DNA from: Agromyces bauzanensis
GTDB taxonomy: Bacteria > Actinomycetota > Actinomycetes > Actinomycetales > Microbacteriaceae
NCBI RefSeq assembly: GCF_014645655.1
Contig: NZ_BMMD01000009.1
Span: 1 to 64,000 of the forward strand
Reading direction: 5' to 3'
DNA length: 64,000 bases
Part shown: piece after piece, positions 9,338-22,268 of the stretch
How positions within the stretch are numbered: the stretch's first letter is position 1
How the letters are laid out: each line of letters begins with the position of its first letter
The notes under the pieces: generated by a model
Told to the model about the DNA's origin: nothing
What the model saw: only the letters and a program-made list of their open reading frames with translations
Databases searched by the model: none
Made by a program: the position numbers and the translations under genes

Positions 9338-9806
9338 GGCGGCTCGGGTCTACCAGCACTTCCGCGAGATCTTCGGCGACACCCGCCCGCGCCCGGGTCG
9401 CGCCCGGAACCGGGTGCGCGAGGCATCCGGAAGCGAGCCCTTCACACCGGGCCGCGACCCGCGGCCGCTCGGCGACGCGATCGACGGGCTCACGACCCAG
9501 CTCGGGTGGACGGCTCCGCTCTCGCAGCACGAGGTGCTCGCGTCGTGGGCCGACGTCGCGGGCGAGGAGATCGCCAGGCACTCCGAGGCGATCGCGATCG
9601 AGAACGGCGTGCTGCAGGTGCGTTGCGAGTCGACGGCGTGGGCGACGCAGCTGCGCCTGATGCGTACCGAACTCGTCACGCGCATCCTCGACCGGAGCCC
9701 GGAGGCGGGCGTCGAGACCATACGCTTCCAGGGCCCGGATGCCCCCACCTGGAAAAGGGGTCCCAGATCGGTTCCAGGGCGTGGTCCGCGCGATACCTAC
9801 GGCTGA
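9330..9806 (+). CDS. DUF721 (DciA-like) protein
   Basis: 158 residues. The DUF721 core is recognisable: WADVAGEEIARHSEAIAIENGVLQVRCESTAWATQLRL. Family members such as DciA help load the replicative helicase in bacteria without DnaC. The ATG at 9330 overlaps the recF stop, so it is translationally coupled. The tail is short and basic. Confidence 0.85.
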   Translation: MSEAARVYQHFREIFGDTRPRPGRARNRVREASGSEPFTPGRDPRPLGDAIDGLTTQLGWTAPLSQHEVLASWADVAGEEIARHSEAIAIENGVLQVRCESTAWATQLRLMRTELVTRILDRSPEAGVETIRFQGPDAPTWKRGPRSVPGRGPRDTYG

Positions 9807-14547
<4,741 letters not shown>

Positions 14548-14553
14548 CCGTCC

Positions 14554-14958
14554 ATGAGTAGCGTCGCCGAGAAGTTGGCCCGCAAGTCGAACCGCCGACC
14601 CCCGGCGAAGCAGGTGCGTCTGCGCCTCGTCTACATCGACTTCTGGTCGGCGGTGAAGCTGTCCTTCCTCGTGGCGGTGGCCCTCGCGGTGATCAGCATC
14701 GTCGTCACGTTCCTCGTGCACACGGTGCTGAGCTCCACGGGCATCTTCGAGCAGGTCAACTCGCTCGTTCAGGATGTCGCCGGTTCGAGCGGCGACCTCA
14801 CGGCGGTGCTCTCGCTCGGCAACGTGATGGGCTTCGCGGTCGTGGCTGCGCTGCTCAACCTGGTCGTGACCACCGCGCTCGGCGCGATCGTCGCGGTGCT
14901 GTACAACCTCAGCGTGAAGATCACGGGTGGCCTGCTCGTCGGCTTCACGAACAGCTGA
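14554..14958 (+). CDS. DUF3566 membrane protein
   Basis: 134 residues with a basic N-terminus, then two long hydrophobic segments (AVKLSFLVAVALAVISIVV, about residues 30-52, and a second at about 85-118) around an extracytoplasmic loop. This family nearly always follows gyrA in actinobacteria; its molecular role is not known to me. It follows gyrA by 6 bases. Confidence 0.88.
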   Translation: MSSVAEKLARKSNRRPPAKQVRLRLVYIDFWSAVKLSFLVAVALAVISIVVTFLVHTVLSSTGIFEQVNSLVQDVAGSSGDLTAVLSLGNVMGFAVVAALLNLVVTTALGAIVAVLYNLSVKITGGLLVGFTNS

Positions 14959-15022
14959 CCCGCGCGTCGGCTCGATTCGGAGATCGCCCCACGGTCGGGT
15001 AGTCTGTCCTTCGGCCGAATTC

Positions 15023-15096
15023 GGGGATATAGCTCAGGCGGTTAGAGCGCTTCGCTGATAACGAAGAGGTCCGAGGTTCAAGTCCTCGTATCCCCA
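15023..15096 (+). tRNA. tRNA-Ile (GAT)
   Basis: Full cloverleaf: acceptor GGGGATA pairs with TATCCCC, anticodon loop CTGATAA with anticodon GAT, and T-arm GGTTCAAGTCC. 74 bases, CCA not encoded. Confidence 0.97.
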
Positions 15097-15140
15097 CTCC
15101 GAACAATTCCACACCGGCGGATGCCGCGGCCTCCGTCCTC

Positions 15141-15213
15141 GGGGCCTTAGCTCAGTTGGTAGAGCGCCTGCTTTGCAAGCAGGATGTCAGGAGTTCGATT
15201 CTCCTAGGCTCCA
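15141..15213 (+). tRNA. tRNA-Ala (TGC)
   Basis: Acceptor GGGGCCT pairs with AGGCTCC (one G-T pair), anticodon loop TTTGCAA with anticodon TGC, T-arm GAGTTCGATTCTC. 73 bases. 44 bases after tRNA-Ile, probably one transcript. Confidence 0.97.
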
Positions 15214-15326
15214 CATTCAGATCACGATGAATCCAGCCGAGACGATGATCCAGCCGATCAAGCTGTGATAGCGGGCTTCCGGGGGATCACGCCGGCGCGC
15301 CGCAGGTTGCGGGGTACAGTGACGAG

Positions 15327-15773
15327 ATGGACATCCGCATCGCCGCGTACGGGGTGATCATCCGTGACGGGCGGATCCTGCTGTCCCACTGGAACGAACA
15401 CGGTCGCTCCGGATGGACGTTGCCAGGCGGCGGAGTCGACGGCGCAGAGCATCCGGTGCAGGCCGCCAGGCGCGAGATCCTCGAGGAGACCGGCTACGTG
15501 CCCGCCATCGACCGCCTGCTCGGCATCGACACGTTGGTGGTGCCCGCGACGAAGCGGCACACCGGCCGGGCGCCGCTGTACGCGATGCGCGTCGTCTACC
15601 GCGCGAGCGTCGTCAGTGGTGAACCGCGCAGCGAGATCGGCGGCTCGAGTGACGAGGCAAGGTGGTTCCCGCTCGAGCAGGTGCCGAACCTGCATCGGGT
15701 GAGCCTGCTCGACATCGCGCTTCGCCTGAACGCCGAGGAGCCGCCCGACGGGGTGCCGCCTGCGGCATCCTGA
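15327..15773 (+). CDS. NUDIX hydrolase
   Basis: 148 residues. The Nudix box runs from GGGVDGAEHPVQAA into RREILEETGY with all catalytic Glu and Arg residues in place. It begins MDIRIAAYGVIIRDG. The substrate, some nucleoside diphosphate derivative, cannot be told from sequence. Stands alone downstream of the tRNA pair. Confidence 0.88.
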   Translation: MDIRIAAYGVIIRDGRILLSHWNEHGRSGWTLPGGGVDGAEHPVQAARREILEETGYVPAIDRLLGIDTLVVPATKRHTGRAPLYAMRVVYRASVVSGEPRSEIGGSSDEARWFPLEQVPNLHRVSLLDIALRLNAEEPPDGVPPAAS

Positions 15774-15934
15774 GCGACCTCAGCAGTGCAGCACGGCGAC
15801 GACGACAACGCAGCGACCGGATGGTCGATGCGCTCCCGACGACGCCGTGTGCAGCCGAGGCCCCCGCGGAGCGATCCCAATCGTCGACGGGGTCGCGTGC
15901 CACGGGGGTTCGGTGGTGTCGGTGCCCATGGCCG

Positions 15935-16186
15935 TCACGCCATCGGGCTGCCCAGCAGGGCGAGCCGCTGGAACTGGTCGTCACGGGCGCGGGTGCCCGC
16001 GAGTTCGGCCTGCCGACGCAATTGCATGGCGCTGGAGGTGCGGCGCTCGTCCTGGCGCCGGCTCCACGCGAGCAGCGCGAGGCCTGCGCGCCGTGCCAGG
16101 CGTCCGTACAGCTGGGGCGCCTGGGGACTCAGTTCGACGGGTCGACCCACGCGGGTCGTGCCGGCGGTGAGGGGATTCGCGTTCAC
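15935..16186 (-). CDS. Small hypothetical protein
   Basis: 83 residues from GTG at 16186 (NANPLTAGTTRVGRP), with AAGGA 7 bases before the start. The C-terminal half is rich in Arg, Ala, Leu and Gln and is probably helical. Not recognised. The good ribosome binding site and typical composition argue that it is real. Confidence 0.5.
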   Translation of the reverse strand: MNANPLTAGTTRVGRPVELSPQAPQLYGRLARRAGLALLAWSRRQDERRTSSAMQLRRQAELAGTRARDDQFQRLALLGSPMA

Positions 16187-16520
16187 GATGATTCCTTCTG
16201 GTTCGGATGTCGTGATGTGGATGGTCCGAACGGCTGGTGCCGGTTCGGGATGGAGCGATCCGCGGTGGAGCGGTGGAGCGGTGGAGCGAGAAGCGTGCGT
16301 CCGGACGGATCAGCGCAGGCGCGCGTTGGTGAGGCTGGCGAGGGCGCGCGAGAGCGCGCCGCGAGATGGGCTGCGGGACCGCGAGACTCATGCGGTCGCG
16401 GCATCCGTGGCCGGTTCGACCGTGACGACGAGGTCGTCGGATGCCGCAGCTGAAGCCGCTGGTCACACCCGAGGGGGCGGAGTGACGATCAGGCGCCGAA
16501 GCGCGTGACGTCGGAGCGGG
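16187..16520. other. Gene-poor stretch
   Basis: 334 bp between two small leftward genes. Several frames are open but none has a good start and ribosome binding site or recognisable product. It contains two copies of a GGAGCGGTGGAGCGG-like direct repeat near 16265-16290. Confidence 0.4.
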
Positions 16521-16589
16521 CTAGCAGGCCGCCGTGTACGCGAGGAGGACTCCCGTGTGCGGCTCAACGAAGATGTGGCTGGTCATCAT
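16521..16589 (-). CDS. Putative 22-residue peptide
   Basis: Begins MMTSHIFVEPHTGV and ends YTAAC. It has a strong ribosome binding site (GAGAGGAG, 9 bases before the ATG) and a good promoter 45 bases upstream, giving a short leader. It may be a leader peptide for downstream genes or a free microprotein. No homologue is recognised. Confidence 0.4.
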   Translation of the reverse strand: MMTSHIFVEPHTGVLLAYTAAC

Positions 16590-16634
16590 GGGTGTCAACT
16601 CCTCTCTGGTTTCGGCTCAAACTGCCGAATCAAG

Positions 16635-16664
16635 ACACTAGCGGGAATCTCAGCGCGAACGCAA
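16635..16664 (-). promoter_or_regulatory. Promoter for the 22-residue peptide
   Basis: Reading leftward: TTGCGT (16664-16659), 18-base spacer, TAGTGT (16640-16635). It predicts a transcript start about 35-40 bases before the peptide's ATG. Confidence 0.5.
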
Positions 16665-16849
16665 GGTGATTTCCCAGATTCGTCGAAATCGCGGACGACG
16701 GCGAGGTGGCGGCGGATGGGTCGCCCGGCGCGGGGATGCGGGCGGTGAACCTGGGACCGAGGCCCACCGCCCGCCGAGATCGGACCGCGATCAGGGCGAC
16801 CCGTCGCGGTTGACGAGCCGATCCCTCGACACGACCCGCGGCGGGGCCG

Positions 16850-17143
16850 TCACTCGTAGGTCTTGAGGATCTCGAACTCGTCCGGCTGGCCGTCTTCGAT
16901 CATCGACATGTACCGCGCACACACCTCGTCGTCCTGTTCGGCGGCGATGACCCGCTCCATCGCCTCGCTGCTCTCGAAGAACACGATGTCGGCGTATCCG
17001 CCGGTGAGGTCGCGGACGAGGACCCGTCGGATGATCCCGTCCTGGTGCTGTACCAATCCGTCCTCGAACTCGTCCGATGCACTGAGCAACCCCTCCTCGG
17101 TGACCCCGGGCTTGAGCGTGAACCGCGCCAGTGCGATCTGCAT
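16850..17143 (-). CDS. Small ABM-superfamily-like protein
   Basis: 97 residues from ATG at 17143 (MQIALARFTLKPGVTEE), with AAAGGAGAAG upstream. Alternating strands and helices and a mid-protein YADIVFFESSEAME resemble dimeric alpha-beta barrel (antibiotic monooxygenase-like) proteins. Divergent from the WYL regulator next door, which probably controls it. Confidence 0.6.
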   Translation of the reverse strand: MQIALARFTLKPGVTEEGLLSASDEFEDGLVQHQDGIIRRVLVRDLTGGYADIVFFESSEAMERVIAAEQDDEVCARYMSMIEDGQPDEFEILKTYE

Positions 17144-17193
17144 GGCTTCTCCTTTCGTCTTCACCGGGATGGTATCGGTGAATATTCCGTTCA

Positions 17194-17940
17194 ATGTCAT
17201 ATGGGATGGGCGGCCACCGTCACACGAGCAGAGCCGAGCGGCTGGAGGTTCTGAAGTCGTTGCTGGGCGGTCGGGATCACGCGACCGTCGCCGAACTGGC
17301 CTCCGAGCTGGACGTGAGCGTGCGGACGCTGCACCGGGACCTGGCGTTCCTTCGCGACCAGGGCATTCCGGTGGACGGCGATCGTGGACGAGGCGGCGGG
17401 CTGCGACTGGAACACGGCTGGTCGCTCGGCCGGGTGCACCTCAACGAGCTCGAAGCCATCGGCCTGCTGGTGAGCCTGACCGTCGCCGAGAAGGTCGGAT
17501 CACCCACCCTCCTGGGAGACACGCGTGCGATCGCGCGCAAGATCGCCACGTCCTTCGCGCCCGCGCAGGCGCGACGTATCCGTGCCGTCCGATCTCGGAT
17601 CCTGGTCGGCTCCCACGCGTCGGGAGCGGTGCTCGCGAGTCACGCCGCGCCACCGGACTCGGTCACCGGGCCGCTGCTCGACGCCTTCGCCAACCGACGG
17701 ATCGCCATCATCAGGTATCAGGATCAGCAGGCCAGCATCACCGACCGTGAGATCGAGCTTCAGTACCCCTACTACAGCGTGCCGGTCTGGTACGTGCTCG
17801 CGTGGGATCGACTGCGCGACGATGTTCGCACCTTCAGGATCGACAGGATCAGAGACATCCGCCTCCTGCCCGATCAGTTCGGACTCCGCCGTGACGACCA
17901 GTTCCTCGCCGCGGGCGAGGCGACGGCCAGAGCCCTGTGA
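17194..17940 (+). CDS. HTH-WYL transcriptional regulator
   Basis: 248 residues. The N-terminal helix-turn-helix (VAELASELDVSVRTLHRDL, about residues 30-50) is followed by a glycine-rich wing, GDRGRGGGLRL. The C-terminal WYL domain includes YYSVPVWYVLAWDRL and TFRIDRIRDI. YafY-like family, usually one-component ligand sensors. Only 50 bases separate it from the divergent small gene; this gap holds a GAATATTC palindrome that could be the operator. Confidence 0.85.
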   Translation: MSYGMGGHRHTSRAERLEVLKSLLGGRDHATVAELASELDVSVRTLHRDLAFLRDQGIPVDGDRGRGGGLRLEHGWSLGRVHLNELEAIGLLVSLTVAEKVGSPTLLGDTRAIARKIATSFAPAQARRIRAVRSRILVGSHASGAVLASHAAPPDSVTGPLLDAFANRRIAIIRYQDQQASITDREIELQYPYYSVPVWYVLAWDRLRDDVRTFRIDRIRDIRLLPDQFGLRRDDQFLAAGEATARAL

Positions 17941-18071
17941 GTCGCGCTCGCCGACCATCGCACCAGGTGGCTCTCCCATCCGTGACCTGAGTCACCGCAA
18001 CCGCGCGGATGAGACGAGGCCCTGCCCCGAGGAGGGGCGGGGCCTCGCGAAAATCGCTGAGGAACCCGGGG

Positions 18072-18584
18072 TCAGGCGACGGGAGGCGCGGCCGATGGCG
18101 CAGCAGTCGGCATGGGCTCGTCGTCAGCGACCCAGAGTTCGTCGTCGGCGCGGAACGTCTGCCACACCGCGTAGGCGACGCCGGCCGCAACGACCACTGC
18201 GGCACCGATCGCCAGGTACGTGCCGACGCCCGGCCCTCGTTTCTGCTCGACGACCACTGCCGCTCGCGGCGACACCCGCGCAAGCGCCCGACGCACCCGG
18301 GTGTCGTTCGCGACGTCGCCGATCGACAGCACCGAGCCGAGCGCATTGCCGAACGTGCGTTCGATCGCGCCCCGCGCCTGCTCGACGCCGGGACGCACAT
18401 AGCTTTCGTAGCCCGTGCGCACACGTGGAACGACCTCCTCGCGGGTGAGGTTGCCGAGCGCACGGCTGGCATCCCGCGCGACGGCGTTCGCCTCCGCGAG
18501 CACGCGCTGCTGGTCCTCCCAGAGTTCTTCCGCACTGCTGCGCAGTCGTTTGAGTTCCTTCCGGCGCTTGCGTGACAGGCTCAT
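18072..18584 (-). CDS. Hypothetical single-pass membrane protein
   Basis: 170 residues from ATG at 18584, preferred over the in-frame ATG at 18596 because GGAGG lies 5 bases before it. Charged helical N-terminal part (SLSRKRRKELKRLRSSAEEL), then one membrane helix (about residues 120-140) and a short Ala-Pro tail. Not recognised. It precedes ppiB divergently. Confidence 0.65.
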   Translation of the reverse strand: MSLSRKRRKELKRLRSSAEELWEDQQRVLAEANAVARDASRALGNLTREEVVPRVRTGYESYVRPGVEQARGAIERTFGNALGSVLSIGDVANDTRVRRALARVSPRAAVVVEQKRGPGVGTYLAIGAAVVVAAGVAYAVWQTFRADDELWVADDEPMPTAAPSAAPPVA

Positions 18585-18703
18585 CTCGACCTCCATCGTT
18601 GTGCAGCGAACCCCTCCATCTTGCCACCGAAACGGCTGGAAACATGGTGGGAGTGAGAAACCTGCATGCCGGTTGACGAATCCGCGCGTGACAGAATAGG
18701 AGA

Positions 18704-19243
18704 ATGCCCATCCACACCGCAGTCGCGACGCTCAACACCAACCACGGATCGATCAAGGTCGACCTCTACGGGCACCACGCACCGAAGACCGTCAAGAACT
18801 TCGTCAGCCTCGCGACGGGTGAGATCGAGTGGACGCATCCCGGCACCGGGGCCAAGACGACCGACCCGCTGTACGAGGGCGTGGTCTTCCACCGCATCAT
18901 CCCCGGCTTCATGATCCAGGGCGGCGACCCGCTCGGACAGGGCATCGGCGGCCCCGGCTACCAGTTCGACGACGAGATCAATCCCGAGCTCGACTTCACC
19001 GAGCCGTACATGCTCGCCATGGCCAACGCCGGAATCCAGGGCGGCCGCGGCACCAACGGCTCGCAGTTCTTCATCACGGTCGGCCCGACCACGTGGCTGC
19101 AGGGCAAGCACACCATCTTCGGCAAGGTGACGGATGCCGCGAGCCAGGCCGTCGTCGACAAGCTCGCCTCGATTCCGACCGACGGGCGCGACCGCCCCCT
19201 CGAGGACGTCGTGATCGAGAGCGTCACCGTCGAGCAGGCCTGA
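18704..19243 (+). CDS. Peptidyl-prolyl cis-trans isomerase, cyclophilin type
   Basis: 179 residues. Cyclophilin hallmarks are FHRIIPGFMIQGGDP, TNGSQFFITVG and HTIFGKVTD. No signal peptide, so cytoplasmic, like actinobacterial PpiA. AGGAGA lies directly before the start. It is followed 8 bases later by the rhomboid gene; the pair is conserved near actinobacterial origins. Confidence 0.94.
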   Translation: MPIHTAVATLNTNHGSIKVDLYGHHAPKTVKNFVSLATGEIEWTHPGTGAKTTDPLYEGVVFHRIIPGFMIQGGDPLGQGIGGPGYQFDDEINPELDFTEPYMLAMANAGIQGGRGTNGSQFFITVGPTTWLQGKHTIFGKVTDAASQAVVDKLASIPTDGRDRPLEDVVIESVTVEQA

Positions 19244-19250
19244 CGCCGCG

Positions 19251-20108
19251 GTGAGCGACGCCGACGCCGGCCGCACGGGATTCTGCTACCGGCATCCCGA
19301 TCGGCCGAGCTACATCCTCTGCCAGCGGTGCGGGCGCACGATCTGCCCCGAATGCCAGACGCAGGCACCTGTCGGGGTGATCTGCCCCGAGTGCATGCGC
19401 GAGCAGCGCTCCGCCGCGCCTCGCACCAAGCCGGCAGTCATCACGCGCGCCCGCTCGGCCGCCGGCCGGGGCGCACCGGTCGTGACGTATACGCTCATCG
19501 GCATCACGCTCGCGGTATTCCTGCTGCAACTGATCCCGGGTCTCGCGGTCACCGAGCGGCTGCTCTACGCCGGCGTCTACTCACTGCCGTTCAACTTCGA
19601 ACCGTGGCGCATGCTCACGTCGGTGTTCGTGCACTCCACCGCCCTGTTGTTCCACGTGCTGCTGAACATGTACACGCTCTGGATCTTCGGCCAACTGCTC
19701 GAGGGGCTCCTCGGCCGTTGGCGATTCCTGGCGCTCTACCTCATCGCCGGATTCGCCGGGTCGGTCGGGGTGCTCTGGCTCGGCGACCCGCGCACGGGCG
19801 TGGTCGGGGCATCCGGTGCCATCTTCGGGCTCATGGGGGCGTTCCTCGTGATCCAGCGACGGCTCGGAGGGCAGACCACGCAGTTGTTCGTGCTGCTCGG
19901 CATCAACCTCGTCATCGGGTTCGTGCCGGGTTTCAACATCGCCTGGCAGGCCCACCTCGGCGGGCTCGTGGCCGGAGCGCTCATCGGGCTCATCTACGTC
20001 GAGACCCGCAAGCGCTCGCAGCAGGCCCTGCAGGTGTGGCTCCTCGTCGCGCTCGTCGCCGTGCTCGTCGTGCTGAGCCTGCGCTACTTCTACCTTCCGA
20101 TCGCCTGA
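19251..20108 (+). CDS. Rhomboid-family intramembrane serine protease
   Basis: 285 residues from GTG at 19251. The N-terminus has a zinc-binding Cys/His domain (CYRHPDRPSYILCQRC, then CPECQ and CPECM). Six or seven membrane helices follow; the catalytic serine is in GASGAIFG and histidine in AHLGG. The zinc domain plus rhomboid arrangement is common in actinobacteria. Confidence 0.92.
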   Translation: MSDADAGRTGFCYRHPDRPSYILCQRCGRTICPECQTQAPVGVICPECMREQRSAAPRTKPAVITRARSAAGRGAPVVTYTLIGITLAVFLLQLIPGLAVTERLLYAGVYSLPFNFEPWRMLTSVFVHSTALLFHVLLNMYTLWIFGQLLEGLLGRWRFLALYLIAGFAGSVGVLWLGDPRTGVVGASGAIFGLMGAFLVIQRRLGGQTTQLFVLLGINLVIGFVPGFNIAWQAHLGGLVAGALIGLIYVETRKRSQQALQVWLLVALVAVLVVLSLRYFYLPIA

Positions 20109-20140
20109 GGCGGGGTCCGGCCGCCCTGCCGCCGGCTGAG

Positions 20141-20241
20141 TTATCCACAACACCGTCCACAGTTGGGGAGAGTTACACGCCTGTAGTTGACGCCCATTCA
20201 GGGGACACCCGGTGGGCGAGGTGTGCAGAACCTGTGGAGAA
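20141..20241. promoter_or_regulatory. DnaA-box cluster outside oriC
   Basis: Lies in the 186-bp gap between the convergent rhomboid and crgA genes. Contains a perfect TTATCCACA (20141-20149), CCGTCCACA (20153-20161) and TGTGGAGAA (20233-20241, one mismatch on the other strand). About 13.5 kb from oriC. Confidence 0.6.
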
Positions 20242-20294
20242 CACGGCTGTGGGCGGATGCCACAGCACCCGCCGACCGGTCGGAATCAGCCGGT

Positions 20295-20534
20295 TCAGCG
20301 CCAGCGTGTCGTCATGAGGAAGCCGACGAAGGCGATGCCGAAGCCGATGAGGATGTTCCACGAGCCGAGGTCGGCGACGGGCAGCCGGCCCTGGCTCACG
20401 TAGAACACGATGATCCAGGCGAGACCGACGAGCATGAAGCCGAACATCACCGGCTTGAACCAGACGGGGTTCGGGGCATCTTCGCCGCTCACCTGTTCTG
20501 CGCGCGCGGGCTTCGTGGATTTCGTACGTGCCAT
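20295..20534 (-). CDS. crgA: Cell division protein CrgA
   Basis: 79 residues from ATG at 20534 (MARTKSTKPARAE). Two membrane helices (PVMFGFMLVGLAWIIVFYV and WNILIGFGIAFVGFLM) joined by a short loop, ending TTRWR, as in CrgA/UPF0233. CrgA helps assemble the division septum in actinobacteria. Encoded near sortase, PabA and the Pkn operon, as is usual. Confidence 0.92.
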   Translation of the reverse strand: MARTKSTKPARAEQVSGEDAPNPVWFKPVMFGFMLVGLAWIIVFYVSQGRLPVADLGSWNILIGFGIAFVGFLMTTRWR

Positions 20535-20605
20535 GCGGGCGATTCTATCCGAGTGGGCTGGGGACTCCCAGCCGGGTTCGGGGCGGCGCCAATAGAATCG
20601 CTCCC

Positions 20606-21400
20606 ATGTCCGTCGAGCAGCCCGAGCAGCCTGCTGCGCCTGGCGCATCGACCGCCGGCGAACGTCGGCGCATCAGCGTGGTCGGCGCGCTGGGCGAGCT
20701 CCTCCTCATGGCCGGCGCGCTGATCCTGCAGTTCCTCGGTTGGCGGTTGTGGTGGAACGACGCGATCATGCCGGGCCAGCAGCCGACCGCGGCATCCGAC
20801 CTCAGCACCGGATGCCTCGAGGAGGCCCGGGCCGACCGCACCGACGCTCCGGCCGCCGAGCCGACGGACTCCGGTGAGCCCGTGGTGGGTCCCGAGTCAT
20901 ACGCCAACGGCACGCCCTTCGCCGTCATGTACGTGCCGCGCTTCGGCGATGGCTCGCAACACAGCATCGCCGAGGGTACCGGCCTCGACGTGCTCAACAG
21001 CTTCGAGCTCGCGGTCGGCCACTACCCCGGAACGCAGATGCCGGGTCAGGTGGGCAACTTCGCGATTGCGTCGCATCGCAGCGCCTACGGCGGCGGCATG
21101 CACGAGATCGAGCAGCTCCGACTCGGTGACGCCATCTACATCCGGACCCGCGATGACTGGTATACTTACCGGTTCCGCGACCTCGAATACGTGACGCCCG
21201 AGACCGTGGAGGTGCTCGCTCCGGTGCCGAACATCCCCGACCTGCAGCCGACTGATCGCCTCATCACGCTCACCAGCTGTTATCCGCTGTACTCGACGGC
21301 GGAGCGCATCATCGCGTACGGCGTGCTGGAGTCATGGCAGCCGAGCAGCACCGGACCGCCCGCCGAGATCACCGACGTCGTCGCAAGCTGGGAGTCCTGA
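20606..21400 (+). CDS. Class E sortase
   Basis: 264 residues with one N-terminal membrane helix (GELLLMAGALILQFLGW). The catalytic triad is visible: histidine in AIASHRSAYG, cysteine in LITLTSCYPLY and arginine in AERIIAYG. Class E enzymes attach proteins or pilins to the actinobacterial wall. No sorting-signal substrate is encoded beside it. Confidence 0.9.
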   Translation: MSVEQPEQPAAPGASTAGERRRISVVGALGELLLMAGALILQFLGWRLWWNDAIMPGQQPTAASDLSTGCLEEARADRTDAPAAEPTDSGEPVVGPESYANGTPFAVMYVPRFGDGSQHSIAEGTGLDVLNSFELAVGHYPGTQMPGQVGNFAIASHRSAYGGGMHEIEQLRLGDAIYIRTRDDWYTYRFRDLEYVTPETVEVLAPVPNIPDLQPTDRLITLTSCYPLYSTAERIIAYGVLESWQPSSTGPPAEITDVVASWES

Positions 21401-21401
21401 G

Positions 21402-21557
21402 ATGTACGCTGCACTCTGGCGGGTGTTGCCCGGTCCCGCGCGGCTGCGGGTCATCCTGCTGCTGCTGATCGCCGCGGCCGTCGTGTTCGCACTCTTCACG
21501 TGGGTGTTCCCGTGGGTCGACGGCATCGTCAATCCGTTCGAAGTCACGGTGGAGTGA
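21402..21557 (+). CDS. Small membrane protein
   Basis: 51 residues (MYAALWRVLPGPARLRV...), one hydrophobic helix then a PWVDGIVNPFEVTVE tail. The start lies one base after the sortase stop, and its stop abuts the next ATG directly. Such a short gene is common between sortase and the amidotransferase in actinobacteria; its role is unknown. Confidence 0.8.
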   Translation: MYAALWRVLPGPARLRVILLLLIAAAVVFALFTWVFPWVDGIVNPFEVTVE

Positions 21558-22196
21558 ATGACCCGAGTACTCGTCATCGACAACTACGACAGCTTCGTCT
21601 ATACGCTGAACGGCTACCTGCAGGAGCTCGGCGCCGAGACCGAGGTCGTGCGCAACGACGCGATCGCGCCCGAGGATGTTCCGGCGCGCATCGCCGAGTA
21701 CGACGCCGTGCTCATCTCACCCGGGCCAGGCAAGCCGTCGGATGCCGGGGTGTCGATCCCGGTGGTCGAGGCCGCGCTCGCGACGGGTCAGCCGCTCCTC
21801 GGGGTGTGCCTCGGGCACCAGGCGATCGCTGAAGCGTTCGGCGCCGTCGTGACGAACGCCGAGGAGCTCATGCACGGCAAGACCTCGAGCATCACGCACG
21901 ACGCCAGTGACTTCTACGCCGACGTGCCGCAGCCGTTCACCGCCACGAGATATCACTCGCTCGCCGTCGTCGACGGCACCGTGCCGCCCGAGCTCGTGGT
22001 CACGAGCCGGACGCAGGGCGGCGTGATCATGGGCCTGCGGCACGAGTCGGCGCCCATCTACGGCGTGCAGTTCCACCCCGAGTCGGTGCTCACCGAAGGC
22101 GGCTATCGCATGCTCGGCAACTGGCTCGCGGTGGCCGGGCTGCCCGACGCGCGCGAGCGCTCGAAGCACCTCAACCCGCTGGTGCGCGCAAGCTGA
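21558..22196 (+). CDS. Aminodeoxychorismate/anthranilate synthase component II
   Basis: Class I glutamine amidotransferase, 212 residues. The catalytic cysteine is in GVCLGHQAI; His-Glu appear in GVQFHPES. It supplies ammonia for p-aminobenzoate (PabA) or anthranilate (TrpG) synthesis. The location beside sortase and the Pkn operon favours PabA, but the partner is not in the window. Confidence 0.9.
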   Translation: MTRVLVIDNYDSFVYTLNGYLQELGAETEVVRNDAIAPEDVPARIAEYDAVLISPGPGKPSDAGVSIPVVEAALATGQPLLGVCLGHQAIAEAFGAVVTNAEELMHGKTSSITHDASDFYADVPQPFTATRYHSLAVVDGTVPPELVVTSRTQGGVIMGLRHESAPIYGVQFHPESVLTEGGYRMLGNWLAVAGLPDARERSKHLNPLVRAS

Positions 22197-22230
22197 ACGG
22201 GGCGCCCGCGTATCGTGCCCGATTTCGAAC

Positions 22231-22243
22231 GCCGCTTCGCGGC
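22231..22243. terminator. GC hairpin between convergent genes
   Basis: GCCGCTTCGCGGC, a 5-bp stem with a 3-base loop, in the 72-bp gap where the amidotransferase and pknB converge. Same core as the palindrome after dnaN. No U-tract, so a classical terminator role is uncertain. Confidence 0.35.
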
Positions 22244-22268
22244 TCGTCTGTCCCAGGTGTCGCCGCGG

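Noticed and set aside
15786-16508. Rightward 240-codon open frame after the NUDIX gene
   Set aside because: Arg/Ala/Ser-rich shadow sequence without ribosome binding site; the leftward 83-residue gene with a good site is preferred.
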